Shown here: positions 44,601-55,924 of the stretch, piece by piece
Numbering within the stretch: the stretch's first letter is position 1
Layout: every line of letters starts with the position of its first letter
From: Clostridiales bacterium
GTDB taxonomy: Bacteria; Bacillota; Clostridia; Christensenellales; Aristaeellaceae
DNA: 64,000 bases
Direction: 5' to 3'
Assembly: GCA_024684375.1 (NCBI GenBank)
Contig: JAIKWZ010000042.1
Span: forward strand, 62,001-126,000
Translations under genes and position numbers: made by a program
Notes under the pieces: model-generated
Databases searched by the model: none
What the model saw: only the letters and a program-made list of their open reading frames with translations
What the model was told of the DNA's origin: nothing

Positions 44601-47600
44601 GTCTCATTGCTGCTTACGTAAGTTATCACGCCCTTGTGTCCGTCGCTAAGCGTACCCTTGAAGTTGCTGTAAACGTTGCCCACATTTAAGATAAGGCTGG
44701 ACATATTCACGCTTATGCTGTCCGGCTCAGGCAGCACGATGACCTTGCACTTGGCCGTCTTGTTGTTGAATGTCCTGACGGTGATAAACGCAACACCAAC
44801 TTCATGAGCTGTAACAAGTCCTGTAGAGGCTTCGACATCAGCGATCTCCGGGTGATCGCTGGAGTACGTGACCTTGCTGATAGTTCCTCTGGGGAATACC
44901 GGCTTCAGCTGGTAAGTCTCCACTTCGGATATAGTCACATTTGTGGAGTTGAGGCCGACGCTGCCCGGCGCGCGGTAACACTTTGCTGTCACCTTCAGTG
45001 TTACGCCGTTATAGGCAGTAACGGTAATAACGGAAGAACCGACCACCTTGCCTGTAATCACGCCTGCGCCGCTGACCGGGATGTACCCTCTCTTTGAGGA
45101 GCTGAACTTCAGGTCACTTCCTGTCTCTTCCCCGTCCTCGTCGTAGAGCTTGAACTGCCACGCATCTTTTTCACCAACGGCTATTCCGGTTACGCCGTAG
45201 GTCTTAACTATCCTGACAGGCGCTCCGGCGACACGTATAGTGTATTCAGCCTTGTGATACACTCCTGTTGTGGAGTTGTAAACCGTGGCAACGATAGTAG
45301 TCTCTCCCTTGCTGACAGCCTTAACAAGGCCGGAGGAAGGATCGACCTCAGCTATCAGAGGATTGGCACTGTGATAGGTTATGATCCCGCCCCTGTCAGC
45401 AGGCAGAACGGCTTTGATTGTGCGCGTGCCGCCGACGCCCAGCAGTGTCTCTGCCGTCGGGAAGGAAATGGAATCTGCTTCGGGACACACATTTACTGTG
45501 ATCACGCCTCGCTTGCCGTTATAGTTTCTGGCATAGATCTTTGCCGTGCCCTGGCTCAGAGCCGTTATTATGCCATCCTCTGTTACGGATACGATCTGCG
45601 GCGCACTGGAGATCCAGGTGACCTGGACATTTGTCGCGTTGCTGGAATTGGCAGTGAGCTTGCGCACCTCATTGACCGCAAGTATGATGCTGGTGCCTTG
45701 GGCGATCGTCAAGCTCTTGGGCTTGGTAAGCACATTAAGCGTAAACGTACGCTTGAATGAGGTGTTTCCGTTGGAAGCAGAAACGCTGATTACCGCCTTG
45801 CCTTTATTGACGCCTGTAACTGACAATCCGCTGAATTTCGCGATCTTATTATTGGAAGACGACATAGTTATAGCCGTCTCCACAGGCTCCCCGTCAGCAT
45901 CATACGCCACAGGAACATAAGTATAGGTTTCACCTACGCCAATCCTGGTAGTAGATTTTGCGAAGCCGATGCTGGCGACCGGTTTATGCACCACCAGCAT
46001 GGTTTGAGCGGTTATATCGGTATCATTTTCTGAGTCGTGAACAGTTGCGATCAGCACGCCGGTCCCTTCGCTAAGCCCCGTTACGACACCGCTTCCGTTC
46101 ACGGAAGCTATAACGCCCATCTCTTCGTTGTCGGGAACGATCTCGTAAGTGGCGCTTATTGCCCTGCCAGAGGGAGTAGTCACGATGGACGTGGATACCT
46201 TCTGACTGGCTCCGCACGCAACGTAATATACATCCTTCGCAAAAGAGATCGCTTCCGGAGCGCTGTTAACGTTGACTGTAATTGAAGCGGTTTTGTTATT
46301 GTAAGTCTTGACCGTTACCTTAGCGCTGCCGGGATTAACAGCATGGAGCACACCATTGGGCTCAACTGTCACTATATTAGTATTGCTGCTGGTCCAGGTC
46401 ACTCTGCCAAACTGTTTGGACCCTACAGTGGGATTAAGGCTGCGCTGTGCGGACACCTGCATGGAAACGGCAGAAGGCAGCTTAATTGTCATGGGTGCGC
46501 TGAGCACCTGCACAGTGAAGCTGGAGCGCATACCGCCTCCGGTCGTGACGGTAATAGTCGCAGTGCCTACGGCGATGCCCTTAACGACGCCCTTCGCGCT
46601 TACGGTTGCGATCTTGGAGTTTGACGTTTTGAAGGTATAGCTTGAATACACCTCGTCCTCGCCGATATAGGTCTTCGGGGACAGGGTCACGCTTTCTCCT
46701 CTGCCCAGCTTTAGCACCGCGGGAGAGGGATTCTCGTAGCCTTTCTGGCCTACGCCCTTAGCGATCGAAGCAAGATTTGGGTCAATAACAGTTGGAGTGC
46801 CGATAGTCTGGACCTCGCAAGTCCCGGTCCCGCCGGCGCACTCGACCGTAACGGTCGCGCTTCCTTCATTTATGGCATGAAGTTTGCCGTTCCGGTCAAC
46901 GGTCACTATATCCTCATTGCCTGAAGAGAACGTGAATCCGCCCCAGTTGCCATTCGGCTCAAGCACAGGCCGCAGCAGGCAACTGGAACCCGACGACAGC
47001 ATGAGCGGGTTCAGAACGAAGCTTACTGTCGGAGGTTCGTCGTATACGTTGACCGTACAGCTGAGCGTCTTGCCGTTATAGGAACTGATCGTAATGTCTG
47101 CGCTGCCTTGGCTTAATGTATTGACTGTAAGCGTGAATGCGCCTGACTCATATACGTAAGACACTGTCGCCACAGTTACATCGCTGCTTTCAACGGTCAG
47201 ACCGCCAAAGCCGCTGTTGTAATTGAACGATGTCACGACTGAACTGCCCACGACGCGGCTGTACTCGCTTGCCAGTCCCGTCAAACCTGTAGGCGCGTCA
47301 TTTACTATGACCTTTTTGCGATACACTGTGCCGTTATCCAGCGTTATAACGCAGTAAGCGGTCCCCTTGGCTTTGCCGGTAAATGTCTGCCCAGCGCAGG
47401 AAAGCACTTTGGGGTTGGAGGAAGTGACTTCAGCGCTTGCCTCAATATCGTTTCCGCGCCCGTCAAGTAAAGTGTAGTCAAGTGTAAGTTTTTCACCTAC
47501 GCCGATATAGACTGTGCTGCCGGCAACCACATGGCCGTCGTCAAGCTGCGCAACGATCTCGACTGCAGCAGGTTCAACATTGATTGTGGTGTTCGCGGTC

Positions 47601-50600
47601 CGTGTTTCCCCGTTAATGGGGTTGGTCACGGATGCCACGAGCGTTGCCTGTCCGTTCAATACGCCCGTGACAACACCGTCTTCTCCTACGGTTGCGATCG
47701 TCTCGCCACTGATGTCGTCAATGGAGTAGGTAACTGCTCCCTTGGCATCAGAAGGAGTAAACACGAGCGCCGGTTTTATCGTCCTGCCTTCACCTACAAC
47801 ATATTCATCGTTTTCGAATGTGATCTGCTCCGGGAAAGGCTTCACCGTTACCGTGCAGCTTGCGGTTTTACCGTTATAGCTCCGAGCGGTGATCGTCGCA
47901 GTTCCTGCGGCCTTTGCGGATACGACGCCGTCTGCGCTGACCTCGACGACCGCGTTGTCGCTGCTGGTCCAGGTGGGCATTAGCGTCTGACCTTCCCATA
48001 TCGCCCTGAGAGAGGCAGTGGATCCAAGAGTCAAGGACAGCTTTGTTGCGCTTAACGTTATCGCCGTTGGCGCAGCAAGTACATTTATCTTATATGATGC
48101 CTTTATCCCGCCGGATACGGTGGCAGTTATGGTTGACTTACCGATCACGCTGCCATAAACCGTTCCGTTGGGCTTGACAGTCACATAATTGGAATTAGAA
48201 GTCAGCGTTACGGGCCAGTCTTCCGCAGACAGCTTGTTGCCCCTGGCATCGTAAACCACAGGCTTGATGTCAACGGTCTCTCCTTTGCCCAGCTTGGTCC
48301 GCTTGTATTCGAAGCCGATCCTTGCGGGAGCAGGAAGTACTTCGACCTGTACCGTGGCGACAGCTCCGGTCTCGGAAACCGCCCTGAGTGTTCCCGTGCC
48401 GGATTTCAGACCCTTGATCTTACCGGTAGCCTTGTCGATAGAGATAAGCTCGGAAAGCCCATCGCTGTAGTCAAGGCTGACTATGGGCTGAGATTCGGAA
48501 GGAGTAACAGTAAAGGACGGCGCCAAGGTCTCGCCCTCGGATACGGTTATCACTGCATCATTGAACTCCACAGACTGGACCTGCGGATAAACCGTAACAG
48601 TGCAGGTCGCCTTGACTGCCGCAACGAACGTGCTTGCTGTAATGGTCGCGGTGCCCGAAGCAACAGCGGTCACATTGCCGTTCTGGTCTATTGTAGCCAC
48701 ATTTTCGTCGCTGCTTGCCCAGCTTACAGGAGAATAGGAGCCGCTTGCCGCGAGCGTATAGTTCAGCTTGCGGGTAACACCTTCCTCGATTTGAAGCTTC
48801 GCGGCGGAAAGAGTGATTTTTGTCGGAGCGTTTGCGACGGTCACGGAAACAGTTTTAGTGAGTCCGGATTTAGTTGATATGCGTACCGTATACTTGCCGG
48901 TTTGCGTACCCCTTATCCTGTATCCGCTGACCGAAAGCTTTGATGTGTCAGATGATACGAGGGTGAAAGCAGTATCCACCGGCTCTCCAAATCTGTCATA
49001 CGCGACAGGAGCAAATGTGTAATACTGACCTTTCCCGACGGTGACAGATGACGGTACGTCAAGTGAGACCGCCACCGGGATAACTGAAACAGGCACAGTC
49101 TTCTCTACAGAGCCGCCTGACAGATTGACCCGGACGGTAAGAGTGGTCTCTCCCATACGTTTTCCGGTTATAACGCCTGTTGAGGACACAGACGCCACTT
49201 CCGCGTCAGCCATCTCAAATACGACTGTTTTGGCCCATGCGCCGGAAGGCTGGAAACCCGTCACAGATGCGGTCACCGACGTGTTCTCCTCCAGCACATA
49301 TTCCGAAGAATCAAGCAGTATTTCAGTCGGAGCAGGAACAACGGTAACGTTTATCTTGGCAGTCTTGCCGCCCGCATTGGTCCTTACAGTAAGCGCTGCG
49401 GTTCCGGGCCCTACAGCGTTCACCTTGGCAGAACCCTGCACAGCTTCGGAGATCGTGAACACGTTAGTGTTCGAGCTTTGCCAGGTCACCTGAGAAGCAG
49501 TATTCTTTGTCAGAGTGTATTTGACCGTCTCCTGCTCTCCCAAAGTTATCTTAAGCGCTTTGGGGTTCAACGCAACAGATGTAGGAGCGTAAACGACGGT
49601 GGCGGTGAATTTACGGTTTACGCCGTTTGGCGCAGAGATGGTTATCGCAGCTTTGCCCCTTGCTTTTGCGTACAGCTTGCCGGATTTGATCTGGACTCTT
49701 CCAGTAGCGGAAGACCTGACAGTCAGCTGAACTCCTTCGATAACTTCTCCCCTGCCGTCCAAAGCAACAGGCTTCACGTCCACCGTCTCGCCCAGGCCCA
49801 AAGTATAGACCGGGTTGTCGAGCCGGATGCTCCTGACTGCTCTGTTAATCGTCAGCGTGAGGTTCTCGCTGTAGCACTCGCCTGAAGAAGTTGTGACTGT
49901 GAAGCCGACAGAGGCTGTTCCGGAGGCGATTGCTTTGACGGTAAAGTCAAAATCGCCGTTTTTTACGATCTGGACCACTCCGTCTCCAGATACCTGCTCG
50001 GCCGTGACAGAACCGTACACTTCTCCGGTAAAGCTGACGCGTACATTTACGGAACCGCCTTCGTTGAGCGTCGCTTCCGTTACGGAAAGCGCGATGTCCT
50101 CCGGCTCAGCAAGCACGCTTATAGCCAGGTTGGCCCTGAGTCCATTATAGCTTTGTATAGATATGACCGCTGTGCCCGGTGTAAGCGCGACAACAGAACC
50201 GTCTCCCGGCGCAAGCGCGACTTCTTCATTGCTGGAATTCCAGCTCAGATGCGTACTAATGTCGGAACCGAGGCTGTACGCCGGAGTTATCACCGTGCCG
50301 ACAGAAACGGTATATGCTTTTTTGGTGAACTTCAGTGAAGAAGGCGCTTTAAGTACATATATTACTATTTTCGCCGTCTTGTCCTGAGCGTTTGTGGCTT
50401 TGACTGTTACATATCCTTCTTTTTCCGCCTTGAGCACACTGCCGCTCAGGCTGGCTATCCCCTGCGCAGACAGGGAAAACTCGCCTGTACCCACCAGCAG
50501 TTCTGTCAGATCAAGCTCGTCTCCCTTGCCAATAAACAGATAAGCTTTCGAGAAACGGAATCCAGTGGTCGGAGCGAACGCCTTGAGCATTCTCAGCTGA

Positions 50601-53600
50601 GTCTTCATCGGGAAAGAATCGAACTCTGCCTCGAACTGGCTTTCGCTTATTTCCGGAAGGGGAGCCTCGTCCGCTTCGCCTGCCGGTTCGTCTGCTTTGT
50701 CATTTTCTTCTGAGCTTCCTTCACTGTCTCCTTCAGGGAGCTCATTGCCTTCATCAGAGCCGTCCGCTTCACCCTTTTCATTCTCTGAGGTTTCAGAAGA
50801 GTCTTCCTCATCTTCGTCCTGTAGCGTGTCAGTCAGATTCTCTGATTCGCCGTCGCCCTGATCGGGTTCGTCCTCATCTTCTGCATTTGCGCCATCCTGC
50901 TCAAAGTCGGACGAGTCTGCGTCGGGTTCAGTGTTCCCTTCAGCAGAGTCTTCAGTAGTTTTGTTATCCGGCTCAGAGACAGTCTGGGTATCATCTGTGT
51001 CGCTGCCCTGATCGGGTGCGGCCTCGCCGTCTGCAGTGTTAACCCCTTCGTCCTGTCCAACCGGCTCACCCGCAGAGCCATCGCTCTGCTCGTCGTCTGT
51101 TTCGTTTTCAGTTGTTTCTGCATCCTCACCCTGGTTAGAAGGCTCTTCAGCGGATCCGTTTTCAGAACCGGGTTCGGCGTCGCTATCAGAGCCCTCATCA
51201 CCTGTGGCAGGCTCGGTCTCATCGGCTGAAGCATCAACGTTGGCTTCGGGTTCGCCTTCATCCCCCGCCGGTTCTCCAATCTGCTCAGGCGTAGTTTTAT
51301 CCTGTTCGTTCTCGCTGTCAGAGTCGGGTCCAGGCTCTTCGTCGGCATTCTCACCGTTCTGAACAGGTTTCACTTCGTCAGTATGATCATCCTCACCCTG
51401 ACTGTATCCGGCCGAGACCGGTTCAGTGTCGGTTTGCTGCTCGGTTTTCGACAGATCCTGAGAAGGCTCATTATCAGGTTCAGGTTCTGTAGTGTCTCCA
51501 TCCACTTTGCCTTCCTGCTCAGGCTCGGAAGATCCCTCCTCCGCCGGTTCCCCTTCATTCGCAGCTTCGGGTTCGGGCTCAGCAGAGTTGCCGCTGTGTT
51601 CTGTATCATTTCCTTCTTCAGTTGTCTCGGCGTTCTGAACAGGTTCAGACTCGTCCTTGTCGGCATCTCCGCTTTGCTCAGACTCAGAAGCGTCCTGAGC
51701 GGGATCACCCAGAGGCTCAGGTTCAGACTCGTTCAGAGCAGGCTCACCGTCAGCGTCAGGTTCGGAGCCTTCTACGGAGATATCACTGCCAGCCTCAGGT
51801 TCGGAGGCATCCTGAGTGGTATCATCGTCAGCCTCAGGTTCGGAGGCATCCAGAGAGGAATCACCTTCAGGCTCAGTTTCAGACTCATTCTCAGAGGAAT
51901 CGCCTTCAGGTTCTGTGCCGGACTCATCCTGTGCAGGTTCAGTCTCGGGCTCAGGTTCAGACTCGTCCTGAGAGGAATCACTTTCTGGTTTAGTGCCGGA
52001 TTCGTCCTGAGAGGAATCGCCTTCAGGTTCTGTGCCGGACTCATCCTGTTCAGGCTCAGCGTCGGACTCAGGTTCAGACTCGTCCTGAGATGAATCGTCA
52101 TCATCAGACTGAGCACCGGCCTCATCCTGTGCAGGCTGCATATTATCTTCTGACGCTGCCGCATTTTCGATGTGTCCATCGCTCTGCTCAGATTGAGTTT
52201 CAGCGTCAGCAGTTTCGTTCAATTGCTCCGATTCGATTGCATCTGCGAGGTTTTCGCTGCTTTGTTCGGGCTGGCTTATGCCTTCTGATGACACGCCATC
52301 GGACTCTGTTGCGGCTTCCACGCTGTTTTCACCCTGCTCTGAGCTGTTTTCGTCTTCAGCTATTTCGTTGTCATGATCGGTCTCTGTTCCAGTTCCCGCT
52401 GGTGCATTACTCTGCTCCGGCTCTGTCTCATCGACAGTTGCACCGTTCAGCTGCCCTGCTTCAGTTTCAGAAGCTGAAGCTTCGTTGTCATGATCAGTTT
52501 CATTTTCAGGCAATGCCGCCTCGGTTTTGGGTTTATCGTTTTCGGCCTTATTCCCGTCCTGCGAAGCGGCATCACTTTCATCGACAGAACCAAGTGACTG
52601 CTGAGAAGAAACAGTTTCATTGTTTGCGTTTTCTTCCTGCTTATCAAAGGTATCCTCTGCGGAAGAAGGTTTATCGTTCTGGGTTTCGGGGGACGGGACT
52701 GTCGAGTCTGTCTCCCCACTGTCACCCGAGACGTTGCCTGTATGGTTGTCGTCCTCATGTTCATCGTTGTCGGAAGTCTTCGGCGTCGGATCGACGGACG
52801 GACTCGGCTTCACGGACTGAGTCGGCTTGGCCTGGGGCTGTGCATCAGACTGCTCAGTTTCATTAAGCGTGAGTTTGAGCATCTGGAGAGGCATAGATTT
52901 GTCGTTATTGTAATATGCCTTTTCGTTTGAAGGCAGCCTCGAGAAGCTCAGCTTAAAGCTCTCAAACGCCTCGTCACTAAGGGGTTTGACAGTTGAAGAT
53001 TTGACGTATGCTTTTAAAACGCCCTCTTCCGTAGCGAAATGGAAAAGCAGCCTGTCACTCGCTTTGCCTTTGTTTACACGGCGGGAAGCATAAGCAATAC
53101 CGCTGGAAAGCTTGGCGTATGGTTTGGAGTCGCCTTCATTTTTATATAATTCGACAGTGTTGAAAACAATGTACCCTTTGTCGAAGAGGTCATTGTCCTT
53201 AACACTTTTTGTGTAATCAATGCTTGGCGTGTCGTCTTCATTTGACACGGGTGCCGCAGTAGGCGTAGCTGTAGGCTCCGGAGTTGGTGTAGCTGTAGGC
53301 TCCGGAGTTGGCGTGGCTGTAAGCTCCGGCGTGGGTGTAGCTGTAGGCTCCGGAGTGGGCGTGGCTGTAGGTTCCGGAGTGGGCGTGGCTGTAGGCTCCG
53401 GAGTGGGTGTAGCTGTAGGCTCCGGAGTGGGAGTGGCTGTAGGCTCCGGTGTGGGAGTCGGAGTAGGCGTGGCTGTAGGCTCCGGTGTGGGAGTCGGAGT
53501 GGGTGTGGCCGTAGGCTCCGGCGTGGGCGTCGGAGTGGGTGTGGCCGTAGGCTCCGGCGCGGGTGTCGGAGTGGGTGTGGCCGTAGGCTCCGGCGTGGGT

Positions 53601-54040
53601 GTCGGAGTAGGCGTGGGTGTGGGTGTAGGAGTAGGCTCCGGCGTGGGCGTCGGAGTAGGTGTAGGCGTAGGTGTAGGTGTGGGTGTAGGAGTGGGGGTGG
53701 GCGTGGGTGTGGGTGTAGGAGCAGGTGTAGGAGTGGGTGTAGGAGTGGGGGTAGGAGTGGGGGTAGGTGTAGGTTTGGGCGTAGGAGTTGGAGTAGGCAC
53801 AGGCGTCGGCGTAGGTGTAGGCACAGGCGTCGGCGTAGGTGTAGGTTTCGGAGTGGGTGTAGCCGTAGGCGCAGGTGTAGGTGTAGGCGTGGGTTTCGGC
53901 GTAGGTGTAGCCGTAGGCGCAGGTGTTTGAGTTACAACCTGTCCGCTTTCATTATTATCTGTATTTCCTTCTGCAAGAGCAAACATATTGCTCAGCAGCA
54001 AAGCTATAATTAGGACAATTGACAGAATACGCTGTTTCAT
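41660..54040 (-). CDS. Giant secreted repeat protein with Thr-Pro tract, acidic repeats and about 33 Ig-like domains
   Basis: This 4,126-residue protein takes up one fifth of the window. It begins with a signal peptide (about 1-25). Next is a Thr-Pro tract (about 36-266), then an SH3-like or unknown domain (about 270-400, with [16 protein letters not shown]). An extremely acidic repeat region follows (about 403-1127, Glu/Asp/Ser/Pro/Gln), then about 33 Ig-like Big_2-type domains (about 1147-4035), and a BspA-like leucine-rich end ([18 protein letters not shown]). No LPXTG sorting signal or C-terminal membrane anchor is seen. The likely role is an adhesin or cell-surface stalk. ATG 54040 has GGGAG before it; the open frame extends 29 codons upstream without a signal peptide. 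Confidence 0.86.
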   Translation of the reverse strand: MKQRILSIVLIIALLLSNMFALAEGNTDNNESGQVVTQTPAPTATPTPKPTPTPTPAPTATPTPKPTPTPTPVPTPTPTPVPTPTPTPKPTPTPTPTPTPTPTPTPAPTPTPTPTPTPTPTPTPTPTPTPTPTPEPTPTPTPTPTPTPTPEPTATPTPTPAPEPTATPTPTPTPEPTATPTPTPTPEPTATPTPTPTPEPTATPTPEPTATPTPEPTATPTPEPTATPTPEPTATPTPELTATPTPEPTATPTPEPTATPTAAPVSNEDDTPSIDYTKSVKDNDLFDKGYIVFNTVELYKNEGDSKPYAKLSSGIAYASRRVNKGKASDRLLFHFATEEGVLKAYVKSSTVKPLSDEAFESFKLSFSRLPSNEKAYYNNDKSMPLQMLKLTLNETEQSDAQPQAKPTQSVKPSPSVDPTPKTSDNDEHEDDNHTGNVSGDSGETDSTVPSPETQNDKPSSAEDTFDKQEENANNETVSSQQSLGSVDESDAASQDGNKAENDKPKTEAALPENETDHDNEASASETEAGQLNGATVDETEPEQSNAPAGTGTETDHDNEIAEDENSSEQGENSVEAATESDGVSSEGISQPEQSSENLADAIESEQLNETADAETQSEQSDGHIENAAASEDNMQPAQDEAGAQSDDDDSSQDESEPESDAEPEQDESGTEPEGDSSQDESGTKPESDSSQDESEPEPETEPAQDESGTEPEGDSSENESETEPEGDSSLDASEPEADDDTTQDASEPEAGSDISVEGSEPDADGEPALNESEPEPLGDPAQDASESEQSGDADKDESEPVQNAETTEEGNDTEHSGNSAEPEPEAANEGEPAEEGSSEPEQEGKVDGDTTEPEPDNEPSQDLSKTEQQTDTEPVSAGYSQGEDDHTDEVKPVQNGENADEEPGPDSDSENEQDKTTPEQIGEPAGDEGEPEANVDASADETEPATGDEGSDSDAEPGSENGSAEEPSNQGEDAETTENETDDEQSDGSAGEPVGQDEGVNTADGEAAPDQGSDTDDTQTVSEPDNKTTEDSAEGNTEPDADSSDFEQDGANAEDEDEPDQGDGESENLTDTLQDEDEEDSSETSENEKGEADGSDEGNELPEGDSEGSSEENDKADEPAGEADEAPLPEISESQFEAEFDSFPMKTQLRMLKAFAPTTGFRFSKAYLFIGKGDELDLTELLVGTGEFSLSAQGIASLSGSVLKAEKEGYVTVKATNAQDKTAKIVIYVLKAPSSLKFTKKAYTVSVGTVITPAYSLGSDISTHLSWNSSNEEVALAPGDGSVVALTPGTAVISIQSYNGLRANLAISVLAEPEDIALSVTEATLNEGGSVNVRVSFTGEVYGSVTAEQVSGDGVVQIVKNGDFDFTVKAIASGTASVGFTVTTSSGECYSENLTLTINRAVRSIRLDNPVYTLGLGETVDVKPVALDGRGEVIEGVQLTVRSSATGRVQIKSGKLYAKARGKAAITISAPNGVNRKFTATVVYAPTSVALNPKALKITLGEQETVKYTLTKNTASQVTWQSSNTNVFTISEAVQGSAKVNAVGPGTAALTVRTNAGGKTAKINVTVVPAPTEILLDSSEYVLEENTSVTASVTGFQPSGAWAKTVVFEMADAEVASVSSTGVITGKRMGETTLTVRVNLSGGSVEKTVPVSVIPVAVSLDVPSSVTVGKGQYYTFAPVAYDRFGEPVDTAFTLVSSDTSKLSVSGYRIRGTQTGKYTVRISTKSGLTKTVSVTVANAPTKITLSAAKLQIEEGVTRKLNYTLAASGSYSPVSWASSDENVATIDQNGNVTAVASGTATITASTFVAAVKATCTVTVYPQVQSVEFNDAVITVSEGETLAPSFTVTPSESQPIVSLDYSDGLSELISIDKATGKIKGLKSGTGTLRAVSETGAVATVQVEVLPAPARIGFEYKRTKLGKGETVDIKPVVYDARGNKLSAEDWPVTLTSNSNYVTVKPNGTVYGSVIGKSTITATVSGGIKASYKINVLAAPTAITLSATKLSLTLGSTASLRAIWEGQTLMPTWTSSDNAVVEVSADGVVSAKAAGTATITARSYNGKTASCTVTVKPFPEQITFENDEYVVGEGRTIKPALVFTPSDAKGAVTYSIDDISGETIATVGEDGVVTGVLNGQATLVASVTNPINGETRTANTTINVEPAAVEIVAQLDDGHVVAGSTVYIGVGEKLTLDYTLLDGRGNDIEASAEVTSSNPKVLSCAGQTFTGKAKGTAYCVITLDNGTVYRKKVIVNDAPTGLTGLASEYSRVVGSSVVTSFNYNSGFGGLTVESSDVTVATVSYVYESGAFTLTVNTLSQGSADITISSYNGKTLSCTVNVYDEPPTVSFVLNPLMLSSGSSCLLRPVLEPNGNWGGFTFSSGNEDIVTVDRNGKLHAINEGSATVTVECAGGTGTCEVQTIGTPTVIDPNLASIAKGVGQKGYENPSPAVLKLGRGESVTLSPKTYIGEDEVYSSYTFKTSNSKIATVSAKGVVKGIAVGTATITVTTGGGMRSSFTVQVLSAPMTIKLPSAVSMQVSAQRSLNPTVGSKQFGRVTWTSSNTNIVTVEPNGVLHAVNPGSAKVTVKTYNNKTASITVNVNSAPEAISFAKDVYYVACGASQKVSTSIVTTPSGRAISATYEIVPDNEEMGVIASVNGSGVVTGLSEGTGVLIATVHDSENDTDITAQTMLVVHKPVASIGFAKSTTRIGVGETYTYVPVAYDADGEPVETAITMSSSNNKIAKFSGLSVTGVNKGKAVISVSASNGNTSFKRTFTLNVLTKPKSLTIAQGTSIILAVNEVRKLTANSSNATNVQVTWISSAPQIVSVTEDGIITALSQGTAKIYARNYNGKRGVITVNVCPEADSISFPTAETLLGVGGTRTIKAVLPADRGGIITYHSANPLIAEVDPSSGLVKAVSKGETTIVATVYNSTTGVYHKAEYTIRVAGAPVRIVKTYGVTGIAVGEKDAWQFKLYDEDGEETGSDLKFSSSKRGYIPVSGAGVITGKVVGSSVITVTAYNGVTLKVTAKCYRAPGSVGLNSTNVTISEVETYQLKPVFPRGTISKVTYSSDHPEIADVEASTGLVTAHEVGVAFITVRTFNNKTAKCKVIVLPEPDSISVNMSSLILNVGNVYSNFKGTLSDGHKGVITYVSSNETVATVDPDTGVITARAAGECQITANTTNRRTGEEYSANMSLEVIRIVLSNTRTSLGVGELIEYRAVAYDKNGEQIDCNIVPVTSNSSYVAVSGYRIKGVKAGSAKITMRAIGDAYAARTIKVVAAPTSIFLSAANNKLTADYGSLTITSTLSPSGAAGAITWTSSNTSVATVDSNGKVSGVAPGTVQITAKTYNNKSRTISLTVYNPPESIRLNKPSVTLGVGQTETLTHYFNSGAFSEVTYVSDNTGVVTVTSAGKLTAVSAGTAVITAATTNGKTATCEVTVTKAPTSVSFSVNPLTIGLGQTYDISNLVRVNEGATASYTFEIESTKLLTKSGVSNIYGKAVGSTRVRVTTHNGKTALITVKVQKNPTAFTVNKSASVLYEGEEVTFTPVMPSGVNATVVFTSSDPGVIDISEDGIATCVSVGEATITATGSNGIVVKSTQYVYSHVQEVVLESDEMELQHYDSYVLGVTVGPETAYNRTVTWTSSNLSAVSVGAGGRITALNLSDEPVTITAASVDGNIQDHILVTVTPVKLEKIELSISEIELERGRNITAQVTYTPANADDKTLHWSSSNENAVTVDQNGVITAVADSGSAVITCIPNDSSLDAESRTVSVTATKIHLVSASAQNAEPTLVHYDEMTLEPVIVPEDADVEIVWTAENPSVASVDDSGKVSGASVGTANVYADVTDTFGKTVRITYAVNVEPVHVTGIELSTDSLRMRKGRPDEIITYTIAPANADEQHVLISVNPGGVVSAQQTQDEGQFTLSAIEPGTAAVTVTTVDGGFIKTVNTQVFGPLTISATPNLPVTTRGNTIVWELGVNNAMGTLAYQISVTRGEDVVLSLNAYDPSTGISVAADANGDYQLHVVITDVDEVTAEVTSTVSVSETISFASGGNVWEYVITQVQGQLGASVRLVTLADGLTAVTIPKVMNGATVMRIDNEAFMGYSTITSVKTPSTVKEIGARAFKNCTALASMSTY
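43270..50600 (-). repeat. Three-domain higher-order Ig repeat (A-B-C) within the giant gene
   Basis: About 29 Ig-like units of about 84 residues (253 bp). Their boundaries fall into three alternating kinds. C units (1st, 4th, 7th ...) contain P-V-A-Y-D-x-x-G-E near the middle. A units follow, starting AP-x-x-I-x-L with W-x-S-S-N. B units follow, starting P-x-P-x-x-I-x-F-x-x. The order stays in register through the whole stretch. Confidence 0.78.
50640..52830 (-). repeat. Acidic low-complexity repeat region
   Basis: It encodes about 725 residues dominated by Glu, Asp, Ser, Pro, Thr and Gln in imperfect units such as [13 protein letters not shown] and DESEPEPE. The clearest DNA repeats are between about 51640 and 52110. 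Confidence 0.8.
53271..53438 (-). repeat. 24-bp satellite, seven copies
   Basis: Seven tandem units of the type GTAGGCTCCGGAGTKGGYGT plus GGCT (plus-strand writing), coding for the eight-residue unit TATPTPEP. One unit changes Pro to Leu. Confidence 0.88.
53439..53582 (-). repeat. 36-bp satellite, four copies
   Basis: Four tandem 36-bp units, each the 24-bp unit with two extra Thr-Pro dipeptides, coding for [12 protein letters not shown]-type blocks. Confidence 0.85.
53583..53930 (-). repeat. 6-bp Thr-Pro tract
   Basis: An almost uninterrupted run of six-base units coding for Thr-Pro dipeptides (about 57 dipeptides), with scattered Ala, Glu, Lys and Val exchanges. On plus it reads GGTGTAGGCGTG-like. 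Confidence 0.88.
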
Positions 54041-54081
54041 GCAGACTCTCCCGATTAGCATATTTACACTTTTATAGATTA

Positions 54082-54111
54082 AGTTTACTACAATTCCAAT
54101 TTCAAAGTCAA
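54082..54111 (-). promoter_or_regulatory. Candidate promoter for the giant gene
   Basis: Minus-strand TTGACT (54111-54106), an 18-bp spacer, TAAACT (54087-54082). It gives a leader of about 35 bases before ATG 54040. Confidence 0.55.
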
Positions 54112-54307
54112 GCTTATTAACAATCATCTTGTTATTGTAATAATATTGTAATATTTCTTCAACATTTTCACTGCCTACGTCGGGGAGATGCTCTGTAAGC
54201 CGCTCACAGTTCAGTGCCTTAGGCTTGACTTGGTTATAATCTATTTAATGAGGATCCTGTGCACTGCCTCTTCTTTCCCGGGTTCTAAAGCAGGCCGTCT
54301 GCCCAGC
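54112..54307. other. Intergenic stretch between divergent giant-protein and murJ genes
   Basis: AT-rich from 54120 to 54165, then mixed sequence. A stray TATAAT near 54234 lacks a matching -35 box. I see no gene, RNA or inverted repeat that I would assign. Confidence 0.5.
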
Positions 54308-54336
54308 TTGTCTATTTCTCCGGCATATGTTATAAT
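54308..54336 (+). promoter_or_regulatory. Promoter for murJ
   Basis: TTGTCT (54308-54313), a 17-bp spacer and TATAAT (54331-54336), 28 bases before the ATG. Confidence 0.82.
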
Positions 54337-54364
54337 AATGTACATCAATCAAGGAAGGTCTTTC

Positions 54365-55921
54365 ATGCCTCAGAAGAACTCTTCTTCGCTGCTCTCTTCA
54401 ACGTTGAGCGTGACACTGATAATACTGTTTTCCAAGGCTGTCGGCTTTGTCAGAGAGATGATAATGGCAGCTTATTTCGGTGCTGACATCGTTACAGACA
54501 GCTACAATGCCGCATACAGCCTGTTTTATTTGCCTGTACTGCTGTTCTCCAGCTGTATCACATCCACTCTCGTGCCGCAGTATATCCGGTGCGCTCAGGA
54601 TAAAGGCATAAATCGTGCCAACCGTTTCGCCTCCAATGCGCTTACCGCCTTCAGTATCGCCGGGCTGATTCTGAGCATTTTGATGTTTGCGTTGTCCGAC
54701 CCACTGGTCAGGCTTGTTTATCCCGGCTTTGATCCCATGGCGCACAAAGACGCCGTGACCTTCACCCGCATAATGCTGCCTGCTCTCGTGTTTTTTACGG
54801 CAGGCTTAGTGTTGTCAAGTCTTCTCAACGCGCGCGAGAAATACGTCGCCGCACAGCTTACAGGGCTTCCCCTCTCGGTCGCGGAGATCACTTTAGCAGT
54901 TCTGCTTTCAAAAAAATACGGCATCGTTACTCAAGCCTGGGGCGTTATACTGGCAGGCTTTTTACAGATCATCGTTCTTGTTCCTTTCCTTGGCGGGCTG
55001 AAACTGCGTCCTTATCTTAACCATAAAGACAAATACCTAAAAAAGGTGTTTTTACTGGCGCTGCCGGCCGTGCTTTCCATGGCTGTAAATGAGCTTAATC
55101 ACATGGTGGACCGGATGCTCGCCAGCGGGCTGAACGGTGGGGATATCTCATCCATGAGCTACGCTTTCAAGCTGATAATGTTCATGATGGGCGTACTTGT
55201 GGTACCTCTTACCACCGTCTCTTTCTCAAAGCTCTCCAGGTCCAGCGCAAAAAGCGATCCTGAAAGCGTTATCCCGATGATACGCAGCAGCATTTCCATG
55301 CTCCTGATGTGGGTGCTTCCTATAGTGATAATCGCCGGGATCCAGCATATACACATCATCCGCTTCGCATACGGACGAGGCCACTTTTTGACGGATCAAA
55401 CCCGCGACAACGTGCATATCACCGGACTTATTTTCCTGTGCTACGTCGCCGGCGTTCCGTTTTTTGGACTAAGAGACCTGACAAATCGAGTGTATCACGC
55501 TTTTGAGGATACCAAAACCCCTATGGTGATCGCTACTGCCTCAGTTGTTCTCAACATATTGCTCAATCTTCTGCTGCGGAAGCTGATGGGTGTATACGGC
55601 CTAGCGCTGGCGACAGTATTCGCCGCGATGTTTGGCGTGATATTGCTGTTTTCATTGCTTAGAAAGCACGTTTCCGGCGTATTTGACAAAACGTTTATAA
55701 TGGATATGGTCCGCACTCTGCTGCTCAACCTTCCCCTCGCGCTGGCGGCATTCGGACTGGACGCGCTCATTGCCCCCGCTTTCGGTACGTTTCATGTTTT
55801 TCTGCGCCTGGCTTTAATAAGCGTCAGCGCGCTGGCAGTGTATGGAGTCAGCATCGTTTTACTCGGTGGCAAACGTGAGAAGGCAGCGCTAAGGCAGCTG
55901 AAAGGAATAATTAAGAGGTAA
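54365..55921 (+). CDS. murJ: Lipid II flippase MurJ (MviN)
   Basis: This 518-residue protein has about fourteen membrane helices and flips lipid II across the membrane for peptidoglycan synthesis. Typical sequences are SKAVGFVREMIMAAYFGADIV and SDPLVRLVYPGF in the N-terminal lobe, LPAVLSMAVNELNHMVDRM in the middle, and LRDLTNRVYHAFEDTKTP later. The open frame runs upstream to 54188, but the promoter lies inside that stretch; ATG 54365 has AAGGAAGG before it and gives the normal N-terminus. It is followed 3 bases later by ruvB. Confidence 0.93.
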   Translation: MPQKNSSSLLSSTLSVTLIILFSKAVGFVREMIMAAYFGADIVTDSYNAAYSLFYLPVLLFSSCITSTLVPQYIRCAQDKGINRANRFASNALTAFSIAGLILSILMFALSDPLVRLVYPGFDPMAHKDAVTFTRIMLPALVFFTAGLVLSSLLNAREKYVAAQLTGLPLSVAEITLAVLLSKKYGIVTQAWGVILAGFLQIIVLVPFLGGLKLRPYLNHKDKYLKKVFLLALPAVLSMAVNELNHMVDRMLASGLNGGDISSMSYAFKLIMFMMGVLVVPLTTVSFSKLSRSSAKSDPESVIPMIRSSISMLLMWVLPIVIIAGIQHIHIIRFAYGRGHFLTDQTRDNVHITGLIFLCYVAGVPFFGLRDLTNRVYHAFEDTKTPMVIATASVVLNILLNLLLRKLMGVYGLALATVFAAMFGVILLFSLLRKHVSGVFDKTFIMDMVRTLLLNLPLALAAFGLDALIAPAFGTFHVFLRLALISVSALAVYGVSIVLLGGKREKAALRQLKGIIKR

Positions 55922-55924
55922 ATT

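Noticed and set aside
53220-53930. 236-codon plus-strand frame made of Val-Gly-Ser repeats
   Set aside because: It is the antisense reading of the Thr-Pro tract of the giant protein; it has no promoter or ribosome site and its composition is only a shadow of the six-base repeat.
53240-53930. Possible CRISPR-like array
   Set aside because: The repeats are adjacent, six to 36 bases long and in frame, with no unique spacers and no cas genes nearby.
54041-54127. 29-codon N-terminal extension of the giant protein
   Set aside because: It covers the putative promoter and would bury the signal peptide; the ATG at 54040 has a good ribosome site.
54188-54364. Longer N-terminus for murJ
   Set aside because: The promoter and ribosome site for the ATG at 54365 lie inside this extension, and the extra residues have no family match.
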